From assembly GCF_905475395.1 (NCBI RefSeq), contig NC_058342.1, positions 4,027,001-4,091,000 on the forward strand: DNA of 64,000 bases, read 5' to 3'. The notes under the pieces are model-generated. The model was not told the origin of the DNA, did no database searches, and saw nothing but the letters and a program-made list of their open reading frames with translations. Shown in pieces: positions 53,974 to 64,000 of the stretch. This stretch comes from Chrysoperla carnea. Its lineage: Eukaryota; Arthropoda; Insecta; Neuroptera; Chrysopidae. Position 1 is the stretch's first letter; every line of letters begins with the position of its first letter. Both the position numbers and the translations under genes were made by a program.

Positions 53974-55119
53974 ATGTCTTCAAAAAATTTTGATCCCCAT
54001 AGAATAAAAATTCAAGTAACTGAAATCGAAGCGTATTTGCCTGGCGCTTTATCTTTAAAGCTGAACAAATTTTGTCTTCTACATTTTAAACTAAATTCGT
54101 ATTCATGGACTGCAAAATTCTTTATTACCGAATTTTTACCATGCGAGGTCATAATTGGTGCCAATACTCTGTCTACATGCGGTATTTTGTTAGATATTTC
54201 AATTTCACGCGTCAAGTTCTCATTTAATCTTTCGGTATCCATTCCGTTCGTAAAACAAAAGTTTCTTCAAAACTCAATCGCGGTCATTACGGAATTTAAG
54301 GCTGAATTAAACGAGTTACAAAGAAAACGGCTTAACAATATTATAAGTAGTTATCCTATGGTTCTTACCAAAACTCCGGGACGAGCTAGAAATTATGAGT
54401 ACAAAATTATTCTAAAAGATTTTGAACCGGTTAGGAAAGGTCCATACTATTTGCCTCCAGACAAGCTACCTTTATTGGAAGAACATATTAATGAATTAGT
54501 CGAGTCGGGTATATTATTCGCATGTCAGAGTCCCTACGCCTCATCAGTATTCTTCGTAGCTAAACAGTCGGGTGTTGTTAGGTTATGTGCAGATTATCGA
54601 TTTTTAAATACCAAAATTCAGTTCGATCCGTTCAGTGCATGTAAAATGAACACAATCTTTAACAGTCTAGGATCCGCAAAGTACTTTTCAATATTTGATC
54701 TAAATCAATCGTTTTACCAAATTCCGTTAAGCCAGGATTCGCGTCATATTACAGCAATCATTACGCAAGTAGGTCAGTATGCCTTTTCAGTGTTGCCTTT
54801 TGGTTTAGTAAATTCCGATCAAGGTTTAAATAGATATCTAGTCAAGGAATTCGCTCAATTTAGAAAAGAGCAATTTTTTTTACAATATTATGATGACTTA
54901 ATCATCTATAGTTCATCCTTGGACCAACATTTATCTCAAATCAATAGAGTTTTATTAAAATTTAAAGAATTAAACCTAACGGTGAACCCGGATAAAGTTA
55001 AACTTTGTATGACTCGTTTAAAACTTCTGGGCCTTGTCATTTCAAATCAAGGTCGAGTTCCCGATCCGGATAAATGGGCAGCAATTATAAATTTATCATT
55101 TCCTAGAAAACTTAACTAA
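53974..55119 (+). pseudogene. Second Gypsy element: protease end and reverse transcriptase
   Basis: 381 open codons. RT blocks: KGPYYLPPDKLPLLEEHINE, GVVRLCADYRFLNTK, YFSIFDLNQSFYQIPL, FSVLPFGLVNS and QYYDDLIIYSS (YYDD intact). The frame ends at 55117 after FPRKLN, one base out of register with the next frame, so a frameshift separates RT from RNase H. The RT itself looks undamaged. Confidence 0.85.
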
Positions 55120-56125
55120 AAGAACACTAAAAGATTTACAAAAATTTATTGGTATGTGTGCCTTCTACTCAAAATTTATTCCAAATTTTAGCACAATAGT
55201 GGCACCCTTGAACGCCCTCAAAAAGAAAAATGCAAAATTCATTATAGAATCTATACATTACGAATCTTTTGAAAAGTTAAAAAAGGCATTAATTTCGCCT
55301 CCATTATTGAGATTTCCTGATTTTAAAAGAAAGTTTATTTTGACCACGGACGCTAGTTCCAAAGGTATTGCTGGCACGTTAAGCCAAGATTTTGACGATG
55401 GCAGGCATCCAATAGAATTTTTTTCTAGAAGACTCCAAAACGCAGAATTTAGATATTGTGCGCATGAACTTGAACTCTTGGCAGTCGTAAAATCTTTAGC
55501 TCATTTCAAAGATTATCTTTTGGAGAGAGAATTCGTTCTTGAAACTGACGCAAGGTCATTAATTTGGATTTTCAAACAACCACAAGCTTTCAATAAACTT
55601 TCGCGCTGGATTCTCCAGATGTCACGTTTTAACTTTACCCCGATTCACGTTCGTGGACAACACAATTTTGTGAGTGACGCTCTGTCACGTTTATTTGATG
55701 TTAATGATAAGAATGTTAAAGAGGAAAGTATTTTAGAATCTGACCCAGTGGCTTTATTAAATACGTTAGTTCATTCTATTCCCCAAGGGTATTTATCAGT
55801 AAGCGAAGCTCAAAGGCTTTCAGAATATTGTAATTCCGTTTACGCTGACATAAAGTCAGGCAAAAATATTAAAAACTTCTTTATTCGTGATGGTTTACTT
55901 TGTCGTTTCGTCGGAAAAAATCGTAACAAAAGAATCGTGTTACCGAATACCATGTTGAGTTTTGTTCTGGAATATTTTCACTCTACTATGCACCATGGTA
56001 CATTAAAAACTTATCGTGATATAGCAAAAAGATTTTGGGCTCCTGAATTATTTAAAACTGTAAAAACTTTCGTGAGTGAGTGTAGGGTATATGCGTCTTC
56101 AAAATCGTCAAATAAACTCAAATAG
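55120..56125 (+). pseudogene. Second Gypsy element: RNase H and integrase zinc domain
   Basis: LKDLQKFIGMCAFYSKFIPN opens the frame. RNase H has LTTDASSKGIAGTLSQ and CAHELELLAVVKSL, with VLETDARSLIW (all catalytic acids plausible). The integrase HHCC begins YFHSTMHHGTLKTYRDIAKR, but the Cys pair reads ECRVYASS, missing one Cys. A stop follows at 56123. Confidence 0.83.
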
Positions 56126-56161
56126 TGCTCCAAATCTGGCTTTAATACCTCCAAATGAAGT

Positions 56162-56966
56162 GTGGCCCATTTGTATATAGATTATATTGGTCCCCTAATT
56201 ACATCTACTGATTCTTTCCGTTTTATTTTAGTGATTGTTGACGGATTTTCCAAATATGTTGTCGCAAAAGCTACACGCAGATCTACGGCGGAAGTGACTA
56301 CAAAAGTATTAAGAGAAACTTTCTTACAATATGGTTTTCCTAAGTTATTGACATCAGACAACGGATCGGCTTTTAGATCACAGAAGCTTGCAGATTTTTA
56401 ATGGCTCATGGAGTAAAAGCAATTTTTACTTCTGGTTACAACCCAGAAGTAATCTCTGTGAACGTAATAATCAAAATATAAAAACAAATTTATCGACCAT
56501 TATGAAGGAATACGACCAGCAACATAAAAATTGGAGTAACATGCTTCCATACGTCGTATATAATTATAATCGCACTTTCCACCAAACGATTAAGTGCACA
56601 GCTGCGGTTGTATTTTTTGGCAGAGAATTGTATACTTCTCTGGATCTCGCACTTAATATTGATTTATGTGCAGAAAAGCCGGACTTAAGTTTTGTAAGCA
56701 AAAATCTTAAAGAGTATTTTATCAACAAATCAAAACGAACATTAGAATACGCATCAAAGTTTCGAATAAACCAAACTGTCATGTTAAAAAATCATGCATT
56801 GACATCAACAACTGAACGGGATAAGAAGTTCATGGATAAATACAGTGGTCCTTATAAAATCGCTAGATTCACAACACCAGTTTCTGTGGAACTTCAAGAA
56901 ATCGACTCGAAAATTGGTAAAAAATCCCACATACAATACATCAAACCCTACGGAAGTGATAACTAA
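56162..56966 (+). pseudogene. Second Gypsy element: integrase core and GPY/F end
   Basis: Two overlapping frames. The first (to 56401) has YIDYIGPLITS and LLTSDNGSAF (two catalytic Asp). After a shift the second frame (56388-56966) has SNLCERNNQNIKTN with the Glu, and ends KYSGPYKIARF...YIKPYGSDN, the GPY/F module. Frameshift at about 56395. AT-rich sequence follows. Confidence 0.8.
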
Positions 56967-57114
56967 TACACATAAGTTATTTAAATAAGTAAGCTCCTTC
57001 AGAGACATTATCAGTTAATTTTCTTTATTTAATAAGTTTAAAGATTTAAAGTTTTTTATTCTTCTGTTTTGATTCACAATGCAAGCAAGACCAAGCATAT
57101 GCAGGGAAAAAGGG

Positions 57115-57118
<4 letters not shown>

Positions 57119-57145
<27 letters not shown>

Positions 57146-57146
57146 C
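57119..57146. repeat. (TA)n microsatellite
   Basis: About 13 TA dinucleotides, directly after a purine-rich GCAGGGAAAAAGGGAAAA that could be the Gypsy polypurine tract. Confidence 0.9.
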
Positions 57147-57156
57147 TTCATAGTGT

Positions 57157-58507
57157 GAAACAGTCTTTATATTCCATCATATTGTGGTTAGCATCTACCT
57201 TCATATATTTATTTTACAGTTAAATGTCAAAAAATGCTAGGGTTTTTGTTTTTTTTAAATATTTATGGTGGCAGAGAGATTCATTACTTAGTAGAAAGAA
57301 CGCATCAGAGGACTCTCTTATAGTTTGGTCGCCTTGAAGAACGGACCACAAAATTTTTATATGGAGGATTAAACATGGTTGGATAGGATTAAGCGTGGTT
57401 GGATATTATAATTGAAAAATGATGGGTTAAAATACAATACTTTAATGTACGGTAAATAAATAATAGCAGTTTAAAAGGTAATGTGAAAATTTTTTCCTTG
57501 TTTTCGATCTTGCTTGCATAAATTTATTTTCTAACCCATGACATGTCGAGGTAATATTTTTCAAGTAATTTTAAAGTCATTATATAACCGTTGGTTCTAG
57601 GATGAATTGAATTTTCTCATTTAGGTTCCGTCGTGAAACGACGCTTAAATTATTTATACAGTTTCAAAAACCTAACACGTTTTTTAATTACGTTTTTGTG
57701 CACTATGTCGGGGTTATTGGTCGCGACAATCATTCGTAGGATGTTGAAATTACCATCCTAACAGTATTAGTATAACGTCGTTAGTTGGGGGTTCTATTTC
57801 GTTAATTTTGCAATAATGTTGTGTAGTTTTAACTAATGTTCGAGTTAAGGTTTTCGTTATTCAATACGCGTGTACAAATTTAATTTATAATAATTTTTCT
57901 GAGTACGCATATTGCTTGTTAATATAATTTATTTCGTATACGACAGGGTGTAGTGGAAATTGAAGTACATTTAAAACGTGTTAGTTTTTATGATTTATTC
58001 GGGTGACACACACCCTATTTTATAATTTAAATCAATGTAGGTTTAAAGTATGATAAGTTGAATTTGTAGCTTCTGAGGTGGTATCTAAGTTTGTTAATAT
58101 TTAATTAACCTCATGCTATCGTTTAGTAAAATAATGGTTTATATGTATTAAAGTCAATTGTTTAAATTTGTTAGTATTTTGGTTAAAATTTTCGTACCAC
58201 TACGGTAAACGTAATTTATAGATTTAAAGTTATAGTTTCAAACGTTGTTATTTTAAGTTTGTTTAAGAAGTTTGTTAAAATAGTTTCAGTGTAAACTCAT
58301 GTTATAGTTTAGCCGTTTAAAATAAATTGTTATCGATATCGAGTATAGTGGTTATCTGTTATATCTTCTTTCAGACTTTGACTAAGTTGCCCTCTTCTCT
58401 ACACTGATGCATAAGGGTTCCTTTGCAAGGAATTAGATCTGGGATAAATCCTCTGGGAATGGATTGGGTTTAGTTTCTCAATCCCGACTTGGGCCCAATT
58501 TTAACAT
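57157..58507 (+). repeat. Candidate long LTR (about 1.35 kb), unpaired
   Basis: After the purine tract the sequence begins TGTGAAACAG and ends ...CCCAATTTTAACA. TCTGGTATCCGC follows at once and resembles a primer-binding site, which would mark a 5' rather than a 3' LTR. No matching copy is found upstream of 53441. No genes lie inside. The boundaries are therefore a hypothesis. Confidence 0.35.
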
Positions 58508-58899
58508 CTGGTATCCGCTTCTAATGTCCATCAAACTCTCATTTATTCATTTTTTAATTAATTATTGATAATTTTTTTTAAGCGACGTTATTTATTAGAG
58601 TATAAATTTACCCAAAGATATATTTTTATGTAACATATGGTAACAGATATTCAAAAAATTTGCTACAATACATATTAAACATTGTTAGTTTCTTTAAAAA
58701 AAAATACAGTTATGGATGCTCGGATTATATAAAACTTATAATGAACTTATTAAATTTAATATTGACTATTAAAACCTTCTTCCAAACAATAGAAACATTG
58801 GTCCAAATTCCCAAACGATATTGTCTATCGTTAATTTTTTAGTATTTATAAGATTTCGGATGGTAGTTGATAATTATATTGTATAATTGCCATTGCTAA
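58508..58899. other. AT-rich stretch before the duplication junction
   Basis: No gene or repeat recognised. It ends at the junction where the second tandem copy starts. Confidence 0.5.
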
Positions 58900-61800
58900 T
58901 TTTTTCAATTAGTTGTTTTATAGTATGCATGTGGTCGACTGTCGTGAAGTCACGCTGGAAGTTGGCTTGTTCTTTGCATTGATTTTCATTTAGGTCCTTA
59001 CTGATTCGATTTAATATAATTTTTGAAAATATTTTATATAAATTTGATGATAAGCTGATTAGTATGTAGTTATTAATATCATCCTTATCACCTTTTTTGT
59101 GCAGTAGTATAATGGACAAATTTTTCCATTGTTTTGGTATAGTTTCGTTAGAAAGTATGCCATGGACTAGGAGTGTAATGGCCTTAAGTATAGATTGTAG
59201 ACATGTTTTTAGAATTTCGTTAGTTATTTTGTCGTCTCCCGGAGCTATATAGATTTTTCGGGAAAGTATTGCACTCCTTAATTCCGAATCTAATATCGGG
59301 GGAACAGGATCTTTATGGTCTTTTGATAGAAAGAGTGTGTCAGTGTGCTCCTCAGTGTCCTGTAGAATTTTGTGGCTATTTCGGTGATTTGAGGTCTTCT
59401 TGCTTCGTTCTTTTTATCGTTATTTATAATATTTGGAATCCAGCAGGTGTGCTCTCTTAACTCCTCAAAGCTGTTGTAATTTCTCCTGTTTTTTCAATGT
59501 GGTATTGTAATATCTTTCTTCTTTTTTGTGTGTTCTGATTTGTTTATTAATTTGCTTACTTATTACTGCTCATTGTTTTTTATTATATTTTTTGTCTTCC
59601 AGTAATGTTTCCCTGATTTTTATTGGAGTTCTTGCCTCTTCGCCGATCTGGTTTTTTTGAAATGCACATTTTCTTTGATATGCTTTGTATTTTTCCTGTC
59701 TCGTGTTACTGCTTTCCATGGTTGTCATTATATTTTCCAATAAATTCTTTGGTATGGGATTTACAATCTGGGCTGGTTGGATTTAAGTGTTTGTATGTCT
59801 ACGTTTGCGTAGAGTTCTGCTATTACCATTCGATGATTTGTATTAAAATTAAATTGCTTTAAAACGTTAATATCTTTAAAGAAGTGGGGTTTTTTAGAGA
59901 GTATGAAATCTATTTCGGTTTTTACTTGCCCATCAGGGGATATCCAGGTCCATTTTTTATTTTTATTTTTTTATATAAAGAATTTATAATTTAGGTTGTG
60001 TGCAAGTGCTAAATTCACTAGTTTCTGTCCTTTGTTATTCGTTTTTCCAGTGCTGAATTGACCAAGTATCATGTCTTCATTTGAAAACCTTTCACTTTTT
60101 CTTTTCTCGTTTTCTTTGGATTTCCCTATAATTTTATTGTTTCTGATGTATACTTCATTTCCTTTTTCCCTTTCTTTCTAATTTTTACAGTTAAAATCCA
60201 GCAACCTAGAATTAGTGAAAATTCACAGAATGATTCAGTTAAAAAAGAAATCACTAATTCATCAGTGAAAATAAGATTCACTAATTGATAAATGGAAATA
60301 TATTTCACTAATTTATAAGTGAAAATTTAAATCACTAATTTTTGAGTGAAAGTAACTAATTTAATAGTGACAGTACTTTTCACTAATCCATTAGTTACAT
60401 CTTTTAGATGTAATAATGTCATATTTAGAAAATCACCAATTAAATTAACAGAATTTACTAATTCTTTCATTGTTGTGAATTAGCAGAATTTACTAATTTA
60501 TCAGTTAAAAATACTATTCTATTCAATTAGGTACTTCCAAGTAAAACAATTTTTTTATTAGGAAAAGGAAAAAATATGTGCATTTAATAAAAATTTTATT
60601 GACTTTGTTCATCATATGTTATAAATTTACTTACTTAGAACTTATGTTAAAACTATAATGAATTTCATGAATGATTTTAATGAATTACATAGTTATATGA
60701 ATAGCTGATACAATATTTTTGGGTTTTACTCCCATCTTAAAAATATAAGAATCGATTTAATTGTAAAAATTAATTAATTCCTTTGGATACTCCAAATTTA
60801 ATACATAATAACATATGTATAGTCAATCAAATGCAAACATGGGTTCCAGTTTTTTGCCTACTTCCATCGCCTTGAATAAATGCACTGTTTCCAGATTGCC
60901 CCGATTCTGAATGCTTTCTTTGGGGTTCGCAGTTACTCCTACGAAAAATTTTTTCAAATTCCTCTTTTCCTAGAAACATATAAAATAACTATTTGTATGC
61001 ATAAAGTACGTGTTTAGAACCAAAAACTTTGAAAAATTACATTAGGTCCGGTCAATTGCACATTCCATTCCTTTGTTTGTGTGCCGGTTAAACTATGATT
61101 TGAAACATTGAAAACATTGCAATGTAACTGATTACAAAAGAAAAGAGTTCACTTACTAAGGATCAAAATTTTTAAATCAAAGTTTGACAGTCTTCTTTGC
61201 ACGAAATATCATTTATATATAATAATAATAATGGGGTTTAACCTCCGTTTTTCTGACATATACGCCTATAACAGTGGCCACCCAGACCATTATTTGTTAA
61301 TCATTATTTATTTAATTACAAACATATTTACAATTACATTTTGATGTGGGTGGAGTCGGTTACTTCGTTCTTATCCAAGCGACGACAATGTGATCAATTT
61401 TGCACTCCCATTAATTATAAATTGTTCACATTGCCGCTGCCTGGATTCGAACCCGCAACCTAAGTCTAAATGGACAAACAGACCAAGGCAAGCGCCTTAG
61501 ACCGCTCGGCCATTTAGGCACGAAAGATCATTTGAAACTGTTAAAGTAACGAAAGGATCGTTGGTCATAAAACTAAAATATTGAGATATTATACTGTTAT
61601 GTCTTGGTTCATACAAGTATGTTATATTTCTCGTTTCATACTAGTAAATAAAGAGCATACTCTAAATAAAAGGGGAGCAATCACTGAAAAATTAGTGAAA
61701 ATCAAATTCATCAATGAAATTAGTCATAAAATCACTGATAACCAAGTAAAAATAACTGCATAATTAGTGAATTCTAAACTGACTAATATAATTAGTGACA

Positions 61801-64000
61801 AAGCAACTGCTAACTGATGAAAACTACTATTGAATTATTCAAAATTGAAATCACTAATTGAGATAGTGAATGTTTCACTGATTAATCTAGTAAAATCACT
61901 AATTTTTCAGTGAAAAAATTTTCAGTAGCTGAATTAGTGAAAATTTCACTAATTTAATTTTAGAGGGTGGAATTCTTCGCGCTTTTCTAATGTTTCTTTG
62001 GAGAAATCCTCAGTAACGTAGGTAATTTCGTGTATCTTCTTATTTTTTAGTATTTCGATTTTTTTGTTGTAAGTTGTGAGAGAGATCAACACCGGTCTAA
62101 TTTTCCCTTCATTTTGTTTTCCAATTCAATGTAGTTTGTTAATATCTGAACTTTCTACTTTTACATTCAATTTTTGGGTTATTAGTTGAGTAACATTCTC
62201 GTATAGATTTGCGTAATTTGTATCTGTACCTTTTATTCCGTGTAATATGATGTTGTTTTTCTTATTCTAAAACTGTATTTTTGCTGAAAATTTGTATTTC
62301 TGATTTAAGGATTTTATGTTCTTCCACTAACGGCTTAATCTTCTCATCAATGCTTGTCATAATTTTTTCTTTATTTTGAGTAATCAAAGATGTAATCAGT
62401 TTCGCAATAGCAAAACGTATTTTAGATGTTTGCAGCCTGCTTGCAATGGAACGAATTTATAGTTTAATTTTTGATTATAAAGTTCAAATTTTACAACAAA
62501 ATGGCTCATGTTTAGAAAGTATTAAAAATCACTACAATATCAACTTAAATGTATTTTCGAACTGAGAATGTATCATAGAAGTTATGGTTGAAAATAGTTC
62601 TCGATTTTTGATTTAAAGTAGTCACTTGAAAAGTTATATATTAATTGTAAGATGCCAAATGTAAATTTTATGCAAAAAACATCATCCTTGAAGGAAAGCC
62701 TTATTTCACTTAAAAGTTATATGTTCCCTTAAAGTTATTAAAACTATTATGTTTAGCTAAAATATTGCACGAGATATTTAAAATAAAACTGTTTAAAATG
62801 AAGAGACAGAGAGGCTTATTTTATCTAAAAAAAAAAATTAATTTGTTTTTAATTTAATTATTATTTACTGCTGTCCACTATACAATATTTAACTATTAGA
62901 CTATGTTAAGTTTATTCACAAATTTAACAACTTATAGATTGTTAGTAGTTATTTAGTTAATTTATTCAATTTATTTATTTTTTTTAATATCAAGTTCAAA
63001 CTTACAACAAAAGGATGAAGTATTTAATAATATGTAACAAATCCCTCCAATATAAACTTGTATATGTTTAGAACTGAGGTAATTTTTGTTAATAATTCTC
63101 GACTTTATGCTTTATATAATCACTATAAAACTAATATATTAATTATTGTCCAAATGTACATTTTATGAAAAGAAACGGCAGAACTGGAAAGAACGTTTTA
63201 TTTCACTAATCAAAGCAGTCGATGTGTTTACAGAACTAGGAATTTAGACATAATTTAAATGTTCACTCAAAGATATTAAAAGTTTTTTGTATAATTGAAG
63301 AAAGAAGAGATATTTAAAAATTCACTTAAAGGTATTTAAAAGTTTTGTATATAATTAAATGAAAAAAGAAAAAATTATTAATAATTAAAAATAATAATTA
63401 CAAATTTTTAAAATTAATTAAAAAAAATTTTTTACTGCCTGGTTTCGAACCACCGAGCTTTATTAAGTTGCTTAACTTTGTTCCACTAATTTTGAATAAT
63501 GAAGATTATATTTTATTACAAAATATATCTTAAAATGTACACCATAACAGCAACTAAACCTTCGTCTTTTCGAACTGAGATTATTATTATTAGTTTTATA
63601 TTATTGTTGATTATAATAATCGATTTTATTGTTATTGTTATGATTTATGATTGCCAGAAATAAATGCAATATACAATCGTCTTTTCCAATAATTTTTATT
63701 TCGCAATTATTCGTTACCCTTTTATACGGGGTCGATGATTTAATCATCTTCTGTTCGCTTGAAATTGCTATATTTAATCAATATGATTTTTTTATTATTA
63801 TGTAGGAGATATTAGGAAGGTAAATGAAATCTGGTATGGCTTTCTGTGAGAGGAAATATTTTTGTGAATATAATATTTGTCAACTTTTGATATTTGTACA
63901 GAGAATAGCTTTAGAAATTCGTACATATGTTCAACATTCTATAAATTAATAATTTTCTTGTGTATTCAAGATATATCGGCAAAAATACCTTGGATTGCTA
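58900..64000 (+). repeat. Second unit of the 11,072-bp tandem duplication (partial)
   Basis: This repeats 47828-52928 and runs off the window. It carries the RTE-like LINE from 58900 to about 62412 (minus strand; RT start 58874-59119, endonuclease near 59770-60170, ORF1-like region near 61960-62400), the 1.77-kb element (60186-61954), the SINE (below) and the diverged 0.4-kb repeats (62482-63372). The LINE 3' end is missing in this copy because the junction cuts its RT. Confidence 0.93.
61215..61517 (-). mobile_element. tRNA-Leu-like SINE, second tandem copy
   Basis: This is the counterpart of 50143-50445 at exactly +11,072, with the same target duplications (61199-61214 and 61518-61533). 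It is a product of segmental duplication, not an independent insertion. Confidence 0.9.

Larger units (their letters stand above)
47828..58899 (+). repeat. First unit of an 11,072-bp direct tandem duplication
   Basis: Every position from 47828 to at least 52928 recurs 11,072 bases later at 58900-64000. The segments I compared are identical except T51763 versus A62835. The unit contains most of the RTE-like LINE, its inserted element and SINE, and the second Gypsy element. CATTGC and TTTTTCAATTAG are shared at the junction. Confidence 0.93.

Overview
The window looks like a repeat-rich, AT-rich arthropod (most likely insect) nuclear genome. The evidence is short spliceosomal introns, tRNA-derived SINEs with target-site duplications, one SINE family ending in an (AACCT)n tail (the insect telomere motif TTAGG on the other strand), LTR elements of the Gypsy and BEL/Pao groups and several non-LTR retrotransposons. 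I cannot name the species, and I see no convincing conserved host housekeeping gene.

Region 1 (1-20.2 kb) is the most unusual part. It is a decayed, rearranged segment related to Polinton/Maverick transposons and adintoviruses. Recognisable core pieces are a protein-primed DNA polymerase B C-terminus (2819-3142), two copies of an integrase C-terminal chromodomain (13805-14023 and 17244-17468), an FtsK/A32-like packaging ATPase (15117-15762) and an adenain-like cysteine protease (15787-16026). A broken dUTPase, a broken RNase H-like arthropod protein and two copies of a C-terminal LID/LR motif also occur. The core genes are broken, but several orphan genes are intact: 81, 199 and 137 codons in a 2.4-kb inverted duplication (1-2451 and 6275-8698), 216 codons at 8734, 126 codons at 12241, and a gene with a 55-nt intron at 12724-13396. 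These are interspersed with a GC-rich block of CRE, CCAAT and GATGGCG-type motifs (10.5-11.06 kb), two arrays of a roughly 229-bp palindrome-rich repeat, and minisatellites sharing a CGGAGTA core.

Region 2 (20.5-33.6 kb) holds a tRNA-like sequence, a 5'-truncated LINE on the minus strand, a Gypsy integrase tail, about 7 kb of AT-rich DNA without genes except an old inverted-repeat element (27.7-29.6 kb), two SINEs and a decayed Gypsy element.

Region 3 (33.6-46.9 kb) is a nest: an I/LOA-like LINE fragment, a 5'-truncated BEL/Pao element whose 3' LTR is split by a complete but degenerate Gypsy element (39330-43767, TSD GAGAC), then the 5' Gag half of another LINE.

Region 4 (46.9-64 kb) contains an RTE-like LINE interrupted by a 1.77-kb element that itself carries a SINE, then a second Gypsy element. 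From 47828 the sequence forms a direct tandem duplication with a unit of 11072 bp. The second copy begins at 58900 and runs off the window, almost identical to the first.
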